64,000 bases of DNA from Bacteroidales bacterium (GCA_012744435.1 JAAYCA010000052.1:1-64000), one strand, 5' to 3'. Positions 1 through 10,326 are shown, numbered from the stretch's first letter. Numbers and translations are program-made. Notes: generated by a model from the letters alone, not told the origin.

Positions 1-149
1 CTTTGACGTCTCCTTATTTTCGGCATATCACTACTTTATTGAAACGCATTTCAATAAGGTAGTCATAAATGTAAATAAATCAAATGCTTATATGGTGTTT
101 CACCAACCGAAAATGTCTATTATATCCTGTTTTGAAACAGGATTATACA

Positions 150-262
150 AAAAGAAATGAGTTGTGACCTCACGGCGACAACTCATACTAACCACATAAT
201 TAATAACACTAAAACTAATAACCAATAGGTTGACGGGCCAGAACGGTCACTTGCTCAACCCG
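150..262 (-). ncRNA. Candidate small RNA or attenuated leader RNA on the minus strand
   Basis: Minus-strand promoter-like TTTG (+ CAAA 294-297) and TACCTTTG (+ CAAAGGTA 268-275), then a hairpin (GGTTGA 228-233 / TCAACC 256-261), then a perfect 9-bp stem ATGAGTTGT(157-165)/ACAACTCAT(178-186) followed on the minus strand by TTCTTTTTGT; no convincing ORF. Confidence 0.4.
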
Positions 263-396
263 AATGCAAAGGTACAACAAAAATCTGAAACTGCAAATTA
301 TTTTTTGAAAAATTTTTAATAATTTTTTACTTCGTTGATTTTCAACACCTTCCCGATAAGAAAAAATTTTTCTATGGTAGTATTCTGCATTTTTCT

Positions 397-404
397 TATC
401 TTTG
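397..404 (+). promoter_or_regulatory. Bacteroidota -7 box (TATCTTTG)
   Basis: Matches TAnnTTTG, 19 nt upstream of the ATG at 423. Confidence 0.55.
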
Positions 405-422
405 CATCAAATCGTGCACTTT

Positions 423-1379
423 ATGTCACCTGAAACCACCTCCATCATCGACGGCATCAATGTCACTCTCAATGCCGGCGGGATGAACACCATCAACATC
501 GTTTTGGCTTTCGTCATGTACGGCGTTGCCCTCGGCATCAAGCCGAAGATGTTCTCCGAAGTTTTCCTCAAGCCCAAGTCCCTGATTATCGGTATGGTAT
601 GCCAGTTGGTCATCCTACCGTTGCTGACCTTCCTGCTCGCCCTCGCGTTCGGGAGGTGGATCAGTTGGACCATGGCCCTGGGCATGATTCTCGTCGCTTC
701 CTGCCCGGGCGGGAACATCTCCAATTTCATGAGTTCGCTCTCCAAGGCAAACGTGGAGCTGTCCGTCAGTCTCACGGCCGTCAGCACGGCTCTCGCCATC
801 CTGTTGACTCCGTTCAATTTCTGGCTGTACGGCAACCTGTACCTCCACTTCTCCAAACTTGCCGCAGATGTCCCCCAGCTGGTCATTCCCCTCTGGGACG
901 TCTTCAAGACCATCTTCATCCTGCTGGGCATCCCGCTCACGCTGGGCGTGCTGACGGCCCGCTTCCTGCCGAGGGTGGCGGAGACACTCAAAAAGCCCCT
1001 GCAGTGGTTCAGTATCATTTTCTTCATCGTCATGGTGGTGCTCTCGTTCATGGGCAACGTCGATGCCTTCCTGAAGTGCGTCAAATACATTTTCCTGGTA
1101 GTTTTAATTCATAACCTGCTTGCCCTGAGCATCGGCTTCGGCATGGGTACCGCCTTCCGCGTACCCAAGAAAGACCGCCGCACGCTCACCATCGAGACCG
1201 GCATCCAGAACAGCGGCCTCGGCCTCGTGCTGCTGCTGGGTACCAACATCTTCGCCGGCTTCCCGCCTCACGGCGGCACCCTGGTGATTACGGCCTGGTG
1301 GGGCATATGGCATATCATCAGCGGCCTGACGGTCAGCACCGTTTTCAACCGCCACGACGCCCGGAAAAACAAAGCATAA
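423..1379 (+). CDS. Bile acid:sodium symporter (BASS) family transporter
   Basis: Multi-TM protein with SCPGGNISNFMSSLSKANVELSVSLTAVST-type motif; ORF extends to a TTG at 402 but ATG at 423 fits the promoter. Confidence 0.85.
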   Translation: MSPETTSIIDGINVTLNAGGMNTINIVLAFVMYGVALGIKPKMFSEVFLKPKSLIIGMVCQLVILPLLTFLLALAFGRWISWTMALGMILVASCPGGNISNFMSSLSKANVELSVSLTAVSTALAILLTPFNFWLYGNLYLHFSKLAADVPQLVIPLWDVFKTIFILLGIPLTLGVLTARFLPRVAETLKKPLQWFSIIFFIVMVVLSFMGNVDAFLKCVKYIFLVVLIHNLLALSIGFGMGTAFRVPKKDRRTLTIETGIQNSGLGLVLLLGTNIFAGFPPHGGTLVITAWWGIWHIISGLTVSTVFNRHDARKNKA

Positions 1380-1386
1380 ATCCATT

Positions 1387-2313
1387 ATGGCAAAAATCTG
1401 GGAAGAATACCGCGGCTACCGTCTCTGCCTCTTCCATGTGAACAACGCCACGCGGACCTGTTTCCGCTCCATCCATGCCGAAGGGATCGAGAACCTGCCA
1501 AAAGATGGCGCCGTCCTGCTGGCGCCCAACCATTGCGCCGCGCTGATGGATCCGATGCTCATACTGGCTACCCTGCCTCCGCTGATCGCCTTCGGCGCAC
1601 GCTCGGACATCTTCGCCAAGCCCCGGATCGCCAGGATCCTGCGCTGGCTGCGCATCGTCCCCATCGCCCGCGAACGCAACGGTCTCAGCGAGGTGGCCAA
1701 GAACTTCGAGACATTCGACGAGGTCATCGACTGCCTGGCGCACGATGTCCCTTTCTGCCTGTTCAGCGAGGGGACACACCGGGCCGAACGCGGCATGATG
1801 CCCGTCAAGAAGGGCATTTTCCGGCTGGCCAAGATGGCCATGGAACGGCTTCCCGGGAAAAAGGTCTATATCGTGCCCGTCGGGCTCGACTACGAATATT
1901 TCTTCCGGGGCTACGGCCGTGCTGTCGTGCGCGTCGGAGAAGCCATCGACATCAATGAGCAGTTCGCCCGGGAGGATGTCTCGGAAGCGCAGCTTTACCG
2001 GCAGCTCTGCGAGGACCTGCGGGAGCGCATCCTGGGGCTGATCGGTCGGATCAAAGAGCGCTGCCACAAGGGACTGCCCGTCCGCATCCCGCTGGCGGTC
2101 CTGTCCCTGCCCGTCTTCGCCGTCTGCGCCGTCGGCGCCCTTCCCATCTGGCTGCCTTACCTGCTGATCATGCGCAAGATGGAAGACAAGGCATGGTCCC
2201 ATACGGTCCGCTTTGCCCTGTCCCTCTGTCTGCCGCTGTTCTGGATCTTCCAGATCGGCTTCGGACGCCTGCTCGAATTCTACAGGAATATCTTCGAAGA
2301 TCTCCGGCGCTAG
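1387..2313 (+). CDS. Lysophospholipid / 1-acyl-sn-glycerol-3-phosphate acyltransferase family protein
   Basis: PNHCAALMDP (HX4D-like) and FSEGTH motifs of the PlsC family. Confidence 0.85.
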   Translation: MAKIWEEYRGYRLCLFHVNNATRTCFRSIHAEGIENLPKDGAVLLAPNHCAALMDPMLILATLPPLIAFGARSDIFAKPRIARILRWLRIVPIARERNGLSEVAKNFETFDEVIDCLAHDVPFCLFSEGTHRAERGMMPVKKGIFRLAKMAMERLPGKKVYIVPVGLDYEYFFRGYGRAVVRVGEAIDINEQFAREDVSEAQLYRQLCEDLRERILGLIGRIKERCHKGLPVRIPLAVLSLPVFAVCAVGALPIWLPYLLIMRKMEDKAWSHTVRFALSLCLPLFWIFQIGFGRLLEFYRNIFEDLRR

Positions 2314-3236
2314 AACGCAGCGCGGATATTGTCTGCGACCTGATGCACCAGCCTCAGGAGTGCCTCCCGGCTGGCCCAGGCCGTGTGCGGGGTGAAGCGG
2401 AAACGCTCCGGATGCTTCACCTGCAGCAGCGGGTTGTCGGCAGGCAGCGGTTCGCGGACATACACGTCCAGCGCCGCTCCCGCGATCACGCCCGCGTCAA
2501 CGGCTTCAGCAAGAGCCTTCTCATCCACGATGCCGCCCCGCCCGAGGTTGAGCAGGAAAGCCGTGGGCTTCATCCGGCGCAGCTGCGCCGCACCGATCAG
2601 GCCCGACGTACGCTCGTTCAGCGGAGCGTGGATGCTCACCGCATCCGAGACGGCAAGCAGCTCCTCCAGCGGCACGCTTGGATATGCCTTGCTGTGGGAA
2701 GTCCCTGAAGTAGAATAATAAATCACCCGCATGCCCAGCGCCTCGGCGACAGCCGCCACCTTGGTGCCGATGGTGCCCAGGCCGATGATGCCCATCGTCT
2801 TGCCGGACAGTTCCACGTACGGGTGCGAGATGTCGCAGAACAGCTCCCCGGCCGAGTAGCGGCCGCTTTTGACGCATTCGTCGAAATAAGGAGAATGGCC
2901 CGCCAGGGAGAGAAGATGGGCGAAGGTGGACTGGACCACGGCATCCGTGGAATATCCGGCAGCGTTGCGCACCGGAATCCCCCGGGCCGCCGCAGCGTCC
3001 AGGTCGATGTTGTTCACGCCCGTGGCCGCTTCGCAGATCAGACGCAGGCGGGGAGCCGCAGCAAGCAGCTCCGCATCGACACGGACCTTGTTGATGATCA
3101 ACACGTCGCAGTCCCCTACCCGGGCGAGCGCCTGCTCGCGCGTGCTCGTGGGGTACGTAACGAGTTCTCCCAGCGCAGCAATCTCATCCAGCGGGGTATC
3201 CCCCAGCGTGGATGCATCCAGAAACACGATTTTCAT
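2310..3236 (-). CDS. D-isomer-specific 2-hydroxyacid dehydrogenase
   Basis: GKTMGIIGLGTIGTKVA Rossmann motif, NLGRGGIVDE, HTAWASREA. Confidence 0.9.
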   Translation of the reverse strand: MKIVFLDASTLGDTPLDEIAALGELVTYPTSTREQALARVGDCDVLIINKVRVDAELLAAAPRLRLICEAATGVNNIDLDAAAARGIPVRNAAGYSTDAVVQSTFAHLLSLAGHSPYFDECVKSGRYSAGELFCDISHPYVELSGKTMGIIGLGTIGTKVAAVAEALGMRVIYYSTSGTSHSKAYPSVPLEELLAVSDAVSIHAPLNERTSGLIGAAQLRRMKPTAFLLNLGRGGIVDEKALAEAVDAGVIAGAALDVYVREPLPADNPLLQVKHPERFRFTPHTAWASREALLRLVHQVADNIRAAF

Positions 3237-3859
3237 TCGACAGCAGTCAGTTCAACGGTGGACAGGACCTTGCCCTTCTTGTCATAGGTCACGCTCTTGA
3301 CCTCCCCCACCCCCTTGGCCAGCCAGGTCTCGGTGCGGGTCTGGGACTTGACGATAGCCATTTTCGCGTCCGTCACATATTCCAGGCACCAGCAGTCGAA
3401 GGTGCCGGCGGGTACCGTGACGGATTCCCGGCGGCTCATCCGTACATTACTGAACGTCGCCGTCGTCAGGATCCCGGGGATCTCGACCGAACAGTCTTCC
3501 AGTTTCTGGCCGGCGGACGGTTGCTCCGGCACGAGCGGGCCGTGGCCCTTGGCTCCCAGCGGATCGCCGTACTGGCCCATGACGGAATTGAGGTCCATGT
3601 GGAAGAAACCGCCCTCCGTCCAGACCTGGCAGTCCCTGGGGTTCTCGACCCCGGGAATCAGTGTCTGGAAGGTTACCGTGGTCTTGTCGCCGTCCTGCGA
3701 TACGCCGGTCACGACATATTGGAACGACTCCGTCTGGGTCGCGCCCGTGCGGGTATAGGTCAATTTGGTACCCGGGGTGCCGCAGAACCACGTGTCCCGC
3801 TGTGCGAAAGCGCCGGCGCAAAGCACCAGGGCCGTCAGGAAAAGAATCAATTTGCGCAT
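3233..3859 (-). CDS. Secreted hypothetical protein (DUF3108-like)
   Basis: N-terminal signal peptide MRKLILFLTALVLCAGAFAQ; 4-nt overlap with the dehydrogenase gene; -7 box CAAATATA at 3888-3895 on the plus strand. Confidence 0.55.
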   Translation of the reverse strand: MRKLILFLTALVLCAGAFAQRDTWFCGTPGTKLTYTRTGATQTESFQYVVTGVSQDGDKTTVTFQTLIPGVENPRDCQVWTEGGFFHMDLNSVMGQYGDPLGAKGHGPLVPEQPSAGQKLEDCSVEIPGILTTATFSNVRMSRRESVTVPAGTFDCWCLEYVTDAKMAIVKSQTRTETWLAKGVGEVKSVTYDKKGKVLSTVELTAVE

Positions 3860-3935
3860 AGTGTCAGCATTTACGATTGCCTTCTGCAAATATAATGCTT
3901 ATCTTTGACAGTCCCTATCAAACTGCGGACGGAAC

Positions 3936-4436
3936 ATGAAAACCTGCCACAAAATCTTCCTGATCATGGCTATCGGAGCATTCGGGCTTATTGCCTGCCA
4001 GGCAAAGGTCCCCAAAGGGAATCTGATCTATTGCAGCTACGCTTCCAGCGGCTCGGCCGGGCTGGGCAAAGATTATTGCGAACTCATCGCCGACCCGGGC
4101 AAAGCGCCCGTCGTCCGCGTCGTACTGCGCTAGGGCAACCGTTTCGGCGACCCCGAGATCCATAAAGAGTATCCCATCGCACCCGAGGAGATCAAGCCCC
4201 TCCAGGAATGGCTGAAGAGCAACAAAGTCTATAAGCTGGACGGCTACAATCTGGACGAGGCCATCACCGGGGGCTATGCCCATCGCATCTACATGGAATA
4301 CGATTCGGGCGACAAGGTCGATGCCCGCTGGTACGGCCACCACGTCAAGGACCTGGCCATCCTGTCCTACAATTACATCGAAAGGTTCTTCGAGCCCTGG
4401 CGCAAACGCGCGCTCTCGGAAACCCCCGACGAATAG
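3936..4436 (+). pseudogene. Hypothetical lipoprotein gene interrupted by an in-frame TAG
   Basis: ORF 3936-4133 ends ...VVRVVLR*; the same frame continues open after TAG (4131-4133) as GNRFGDPEIHKEYPIAPEEIKPLQEWLKSNKVYKLDGYNLDEAITGGYAHRIYMEYDSGDKVDARWYGHH... to 4436. Confidence 0.75.
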
Positions 4437-4453
4437 TATCCGTCGGGATAACG

Positions 4454-5635
4454 CTACCGGGCCAGTTTGTAAATCGCTTCCATGTCGGCGCGGGCAAGCA
4501 CTTTGAAGCTGCCGATGGTGACCGTGCCGTCATGGCTGCATTTGCGCGCCATCTCGCCGATCTCTTCGTCCGTGATGTCGCGGCCCAGCAGCTCGTGGAT
4601 ACGGACCGGCATGCCGATGGCGCGGTAGAAGCACTCGACGGCTTCGATGCCCCGGAGCGCCGTCCCCTCCGGATCGGAAAAATCATTGGGAACATCCATG
4701 ACGTTCACGGCAAACTGCACGAAACGGCTCACGTCTTCTTTGTACACATAGCGCGCCCAGGAGGGCCAGACGGCAGCCAGGCCGGCGCCGTGCGTGACAT
4801 CGAACATCGCGCTCAATTCGTGCTCCAGCTGGTGCGTCGCCCAGTCGTCCCGCTTGCCGCAGCCGGTCAGGCCGTTGTGTGCGATGCTGCCGCCCCACAT
4901 GATCTGGGCGCGGTTGCGGTAATCCTCGGGATTCTTGAGCACCGGGAAGATGCACGCCTTCATCGTGCGCAGCAGGGCTTCGGCAATCGCGTCGGTGAAG
5001 GTCATGTCGTTATCGTGCGAGAAATAGCGCTCCATCGTATGCATCATGATATCGGTGACGCCGGCAGCCGTCTGATAGGGCGGCAGGGAGAAGGTGCGGC
5101 GCGGATTCATGATGGCGAATTTCGCGCGGCATATGTTGTTGGAATACCCCACCTTGATATCGCCGTCCTCGTTGGTGATGACGCTGGAATCGCTCATCTC
5201 GCTGCCTGCGGCCGGGATCGTCAGCACGCAGCCGACAGGCAGGCTCCGGCTGGCTTCGGCCTTGTGGCTGTAAAAGTCCCAGACCTCCCCATCGTACGGA
5301 ACCCCGTAGGCGATCGCCTTCGCGGAATCGATGGCGCTGCCGCCGCCGACGGCCAGCAGGAAATCCACGCCCTCCCGCCGGCACAGATCGATCCCCTCAT
5401 GGACTTTGGTCAGGCGCGGATTGGGCACGACGCCGCCCAGTTGGACCACCTCCAGGCCGCCTGCCTTCAGCAGCTTGCAGATTTTGTCCAGAAGACCGGA
5501 TTTAACTGCGCTCTTGCCGCCATAGTGGACCAGGACCTTGTGGCCGCCATATTTCTTGACCAGGTCTGCGACCTGCTCCTCGGAATGCTCGCCGAACACG
5601 ACCTGTGTCGGAGCATAGTAGGTAAAATCTTTCAT
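4454..5635 (-). CDS. Iron-containing alcohol dehydrogenase
   Basis: MKDFTYYAPTQVVFGEHSEEQV N-terminus, GGGSAIDSAKAIAYG, and HQLEHELSAMFDVTHGAGLA metal site. Confidence 0.9.
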   Translation of the reverse strand: MKDFTYYAPTQVVFGEHSEEQVADLVKKYGGHKVLVHYGGKSAVKSGLLDKICKLLKAGGLEVVQLGGVVPNPRLTKVHEGIDLCRREGVDFLLAVGGGSAIDSAKAIAYGVPYDGEVWDFYSHKAEASRSLPVGCVLTIPAAGSEMSDSSVITNEDGDIKVGYSNNICRAKFAIMNPRRTFSLPPYQTAAGVTDIMMHTMERYFSHDNDMTFTDAIAEALLRTMKACIFPVLKNPEDYRNRAQIMWGGSIAHNGLTGCGKRDDWATHQLEHELSAMFDVTHGAGLAAVWPSWARYVYKEDVSRFVQFAVNVMDVPNDFSDPEGTALRGIEAVECFYRAIGMPVRIHELLGRDITDEEIGEMARKCSHDGTVTIGSFKVLARADMEAIYKLAR

Positions 5636-5731
5636 GGGACTGCAAATTGGTTTCATACAAATCTATGGATTTGCAGCCACATTTGCAATAGCCTCCGAGG
5701 CGGGACGGGCTCGGGATGACAAAGATTTTCC

Positions 5732-5739
5732 TATATTTG
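5732..5739 (+). promoter_or_regulatory. -7 box TATATTTG, 8 nt from ATG
   Basis: TAnnTTTG match directly upstream of the 5747 start. Confidence 0.5.
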
Positions 5740-5746
5740 TAAATTT

Positions 5747-8011
5747 ATGTCCGAAGAACTTAATCTTGTGCGGGACCTGGCGGTCATCCTTGTGTCGGCC
5801 GGTCTTTTCACCATCATATCCAAGGCGCTCAAGCAGCCGCTGATCCTGGGCTACATCCTGGCCGGCTTTCTGGTCGGCCCGCACATTTCCTGGTTCCCCG
5901 GCATCGCCTCCGAAGAGACGGTCAGGCAGTGGTCGGACATCGGGATCATCTTCCTCATGTTCGGTCTGGGCCTGTAATTCAGCTTCAAGAAGCTCCTCAA
6001 AGTGGGCAGCAGCGCCCTCGTGACCGGCGGCAGCAAGTTCCTGGGCGTGTTCGTGCTGGGTTTCGTGGCCGGGCAGGCCCTGGGCTGGACGATCATGGAG
6101 AGCGTGTTCCTGGGCGGACTGCTGTCCATGTCCTCGACCATGGTGGTGCTCAAATCCTATGACGAGATGGACCTGAAAGGCAAACCCTGGGCCGGCATGG
6201 TCTTCGGGACGCTGGTGGTCGAGGACCTCATCGCCATCCTGCTCATGGTGCTGCTCTCGACCCTGGCGGTGTCCAACAGCTTCGCCGGCGGAGAAATGCT
6301 GTTCAACCTCGCCAAGCTGGCCTTTTTCCTGATCCTGTGGTTCCTCGTTGGCATCTACGTCATTCCCACGCTTCTGAAGAAGGCCCGGCGCTTCCTCAAC
6401 GACGAGATCCTGCTCATCGTGAGCATCGGACTGTGTTTCGGCATGGTCGCACTCGCCGAAGCCGTGGGCTTCTCTTCCGCGCTCGGCGCCTTCGTGATGG
6501 GTTCCATCCTCGCCGAAACCGTTGAGAGCGAACACATCGACCGTCTGGTCGCCCCGATCAAAGACCTCTTCGGAGCCATCTTCTTCGTGTCCGTGGGCAT
6601 GATGGTCGCGCCCGCCGTGATCGCGGAGCACTGGTTCGTCATCCTCATCATCACACTGATCGTGATGCTCAGCCACATCCTCTTCGCCGGCGCCGGCATC
6701 CTGATGACCGGCGGAGGCCTGAAGAATGCCGTCCATACCGGATTCAGCCTGGCGCAGCTCGGTGAATTCGGTTTCATCATCGCTGGCGTCGGCGTGAGCC
6801 TCGGGGTGATGCGCGACTTCATCTACCCTGTCATCATCGCCGTGTCCGTGATCACGACTTTCACCACGCCCTATATGATCCGGCTCGCGGAACCCGCGCA
6901 CCGGGGCCTGGTCAAGATCCTGCCGGAGCGCTGGGTCACCCGCCTGACGGCCGCCGAACAAAATACACGCAGCTCCGTCGCCGAGCAGAGTGAGTGGAAG
7001 AAGTTGCTGAAAGCCTATTTTACGCGGATCCTGCTCTACGGCGTCATCCTGGTGGCCATCATGATCGGTTCCGGGCAGTTCCTGGATCCCGCCGCCGCCC
7101 GCCTGTTCCCGCAATGGAGCCCGTTCCTTCAGAACCTCGCCGTGGTGGTCGCAACCCTGTTGCTCATGTCGCCCTTCCTGTACGGACTCGCCATCAACTC
7201 CGGCTCCATCAACGCCTCCGCCCGCAAGCTCCTTGCAGAGAAAAACAGCAACAAATGGCCTCTCGCCGGGCTCGTGCTCACCCGCACCTTCATCGCCATC
7301 TCGTTCGTTCTCAGCGTGATCGCCAGCCATTTCCATCTGGCCGGCTGGACCATCGTCCTGATCATCCTGGGTGGTATCGTCTTCGTCCTGACCGCCCGGC
7401 GGACCATGCACCGCTACTCCTTCCTGGAAGCGCGGTTCCTGAGCAACCTCAACGAGAAAGAAGAGGCCGAGAAGCGCCGGCGTCCGGTGACCACCTCCGT
7501 CCGACAGAAGATGGCGGGATACGACGTCCACCTCGAATTGCTCGAGGTCTCCCCCGACTCCGCCTTCGCCGGCAAGCCGCTCCAGGAAATCCCCTTCCGG
7601 GCCGAGACCGGCGCCAACATCATTAAAATCCAGCGCGGCGCCCGCAGCATCAACATCCCCTCCGGAGACGAAAAGGTCTTCCCGTACGATAAACTGCTGG
7701 CCGTGGGTACGACCCGTCAGATCAAGCAGTTGAATGCCATGCTGGAAGCCTCTGCCACCCTTCCTGGCGCACGGGAGGCCGATCCGGAATTCGAAGTGAA
7801 GAGCATCACCCTGACGGAAGATTCCTATCTCACCGGACAAACGCTCCGCGCCGCCAGGCTGCGGGACTACCGCTGCATGGTGATCAGCGTGCTGCACGAA
7901 GGGGAATTCATCACAAACCCCAAACCTGATTACAGGTTCGGGGTCGGAGATGTGGTTTGGATCGCCGGCGAGACCAGCTCCCTGGCATGGCTCGGCGGCA
8001 CAAAAGACTAG
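5747..8011 (+). pseudogene. CPA2-type monovalent cation:proton antiporter (KefB-like) with TrkA-C domain, interrupted by in-frame TAA
   Basis: ORF 5747-5977 ends ...IGIIFLMFGLGL*; TAA at 5975-5977; next codons FSFKKLLKVGSSALVTGG... are in the same frame and join the 669-aa ORF. Confidence 0.8.
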
Positions 8012-8029
8012 AGCGCCTGCCGTCCGGGG

Positions 8030-9220
8030 CTATGCGGCCAGGACGGCGTCCGCCAGGGCTTCGAGGGCCGGAACGTCGGCATCCTGCAGGCGGCTGCGGA
8101 CGGTGACTTTTTCCCCCACGATTTCGACATCCTTCATCGCGGAGAGCATCTCCGCCATCACGCGCCCGGCAGAAGGCGCCCAGCTGCCGTTTTCAATGAT
8201 GGCGGCGCGGCGGTTCTGCCAGCCCTTGATCTGCAGATGCCACAGGAAATCATGCATCGGCGGGAAGAGGCCGGCATCATAGGAGGCGGCGGCCACCACC
8301 AGGGTCTTGTAGCGGAAAGCGTCTTCAACGGCTTCCGCGATATCGTCACGGGTGAGATCCGACGTAGCCACCTTCGGGCAGCCCTTGGCGCGGAGGATCT
8401 CCGCAAAACGTTCCGCGGCCTCTGCCGTGCCGCCGTGGATGGAGGCGTAGGCCACGAACACGCCCGGGCTCTCGACGCCGTAGCTGCTCCAGGTCTGATA
8501 GAGCTGCAGGGCTTCGGCGAGGGTGTCGCGCAGCACCGGACCGTGCAGCGGACAGACCGTCTGCACGCCCAGCGGAGCCACCTTGGCAAGCGCACGCTGC
8601 ACCTGCGGGCCGTATTTGCCGCAAATATTGAAATAATAGCGGCGCGCTTCGCAGGACCAGTCGGTGTCCGGGGTGCACCACAGCCCGCCGGTGAGTTCCA
8701 AGGCGCCGAACTTGCCGAAGGCATCGGCGCTGAAGAGGATTTTCTCCGTCTGCTCGAAGCTGAACATCACCTCCGGCCAGTGGACCATCGGAGCCAGCAG
8801 GAAACGCAGCGTATGGGTGCCGAGCGGCAGCGTGTCGCCCTCCCCCACGGCGCGGGTGCGGCCCTCGAGGGAGACGCCCGGGAAGAACTGCGGGAGCATC
8901 CTGATGGCAGCCGCCGTCGCCACAAGCGTCAGCGAAGGGTATTTCTCCAGCAATGCCGCAGCGCAGGCGGAGTGGTCCGGCTCCATGTGATGGACAATGA
9001 GATAGTCCGGCTTGCGGCCCTGCAGGGCCTCCTCCAGGTTCTGCATCCAGGCGTCCGCCGTGCGGGCGTCGGACGTATCCAGCACGACGACCTTCTCATC
9101 CAGAATGACATAGGAGTTGTAGGACATCCCCTCCGGGACCGAATATTGACTCTCGAAAAGATCTAAGTCTTTGTCGTCCACGCCGATATAAAGGACGGAC
9201 GGGCTGATGGCTTGTGTCAT
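8030..9220 (-). CDS. FprA-family A-type flavoprotein (flavodiiron protein)
   Basis: Metallo-beta-lactamase-like HHMEPDHS motif, C-terminal flavodoxin domain VAYASIHGGTAEAAERFAEIL. Confidence 0.9.
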   Translation of the reverse strand: MTQAISPSVLYIGVDDKDLDLFESQYSVPEGMSYNSYVILDEKVVVLDTSDARTADAWMQNLEEALQGRKPDYLIVHHMEPDHSACAAALLEKYPSLTLVATAAAIRMLPQFFPGVSLEGRTRAVGEGDTLPLGTHTLRFLLAPMVHWPEVMFSFEQTEKILFSADAFGKFGALELTGGLWCTPDTDWSCEARRYYFNICGKYGPQVQRALAKVAPLGVQTVCPLHGPVLRDTLAEALQLYQTWSSYGVESPGVFVAYASIHGGTAEAAERFAEILRAKGCPKVATSDLTRDDIAEAVEDAFRYKTLVVAAASYDAGLFPPMHDFLWHLQIKGWQNRRAAIIENGSWAPSAGRVMAEMLSAMKDVEIVGEKVTVRSRLQDADVPALEALADAVLAA

Positions 9221-9316
9221 GGGATTCTCTTTACGGATTAATCGCACAAAGATAAATCAATTTCCGGCTTCTTGCAATTTTTGCGTAAATTTGAACGTTC
9301 AGGAACAATCACTGAA

Positions 9317-10297
9317 ATGGTCCTTCTGCTCGGCGCCAGCGGCCTGCTCGGCCACCATGTCCTCCGGCTCCTTCTGGAGCGCGGTCAGGACGTCCGCGTA
9401 CTGTTGCGACCGGGTTCCGGTCTGCTGCCGGAAGCCTTTCCGGAACGCCAGCCCCAGATCCTCCACGGCAGCCTGCTGCACTACGCCACCCTGCTCCGGG
9501 CCGCCGAAGGCTGCGAGGCCATCATCAACTGCGCCGGCACCACGGACATGAGCCTGAAGCGCCTGGACGACTATTTCCCGGTCAACCGGGACCTGCCCCG
9601 CCTGCTCTGCCGCGTCCTGGACGAAACGGGCATCTCCACCCTCGTGCACACCAGCACCGCCAACACCATCGCCCCCGGCACGCGGGAGCACCCGACCGAC
9701 GAATCGGCCCCCTTTGCCGCCCCCTTCGACCGTTCCTTCTATGCCATCAGCAAGAAAGACGGGGAACAGGTCCTGCTCGACCATGCCTCGGAGCATCCGG
9801 AGCGGCGCATCGTCATCGTCAATCCCGGTTTCATGCTGGGCCCCTTCGACCCCAAGCCCTCTTCCGGCAAACTGCTGCTCGCCGCCTGTCGGAGATCCCT
9901 CATGGCGGCACCCTGCGGCGGCAAGAGTTTCCTGCACGTCCGTGACGCCGCCACCGCCATCGCCAATGCCCTGCAACGGGGCGGGAGCGGTCGTTATCTG
10001 CTTACAGGAGAAGCCCTTACGCTTCCTGAATTCTATGCTCTCCAGGCACAGGTCTGCGGCTACCGGCAGCGTTTCATCCCCCTGCCCTCCCCCCTGGTCC
10101 GACTGGCCGGCCGGATCGGCGACCTTCTCCGGGCACTGGGGATGCGGACGATGCTCTGCACCCGGAACACCGACCAGCTGCTCGTCGAGGAGTGGTATGA
10201 CGGCTCCCGGGCCCGGCGCGAACTCGGCTTACCGCAGACACCCATCGCCGAGGCCATACGCGACTTCTTCGCCTGGCGGGACTCCCGCTCCCGCTAA
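9317..10297 (+). CDS. NAD-dependent epimerase/dehydratase (extended SDR)
   Basis: MVLLLGASGLLGHHVL N-terminal motif and YAISKKDGE active site; -7 box TAAATTTG at 9286-9293. Confidence 0.85.
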   Translation: MVLLLGASGLLGHHVLRLLLERGQDVRVLLRPGSGLLPEAFPERQPQILHGSLLHYATLLRAAEGCEAIINCAGTTDMSLKRLDDYFPVNRDLPRLLCRVLDETGISTLVHTSTANTIAPGTREHPTDESAPFAAPFDRSFYAISKKDGEQVLLDHASEHPERRIVIVNPGFMLGPFDPKPSSGKLLLAACRRSLMAAPCGGKSFLHVRDAATAIANALQRGGSGRYLLTGEALTLPEFYALQAQVCGYRQRFIPLPSPLVRLAGRIGDLLRALGMRTMLCTRNTDQLLVEEWYDGSRARRELGLPQTPIAEAIRDFFAWRDSRSR

Positions 10298-10326
10298 CCG
10301 GGTCCGGGTGCACAGGAGGCCGTTTT

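Noticed and set aside
5663-7897. 744-aa antisense ORF opposite the antiporter gene
   Set aside because: GC-rich third positions keep the antisense frame open; composition is low-complexity (His/Asp/Glu/Gly rich) and the opposite strand encodes recognised domains.
3936-8011. TAG/TAA recoding (pyrrolysine or reassigned stops)
   Set aside because: Many intact genes in the window end in TAA or TAG, two different stops are involved, and both sites look like Glu codons; point mutation or error is simpler.
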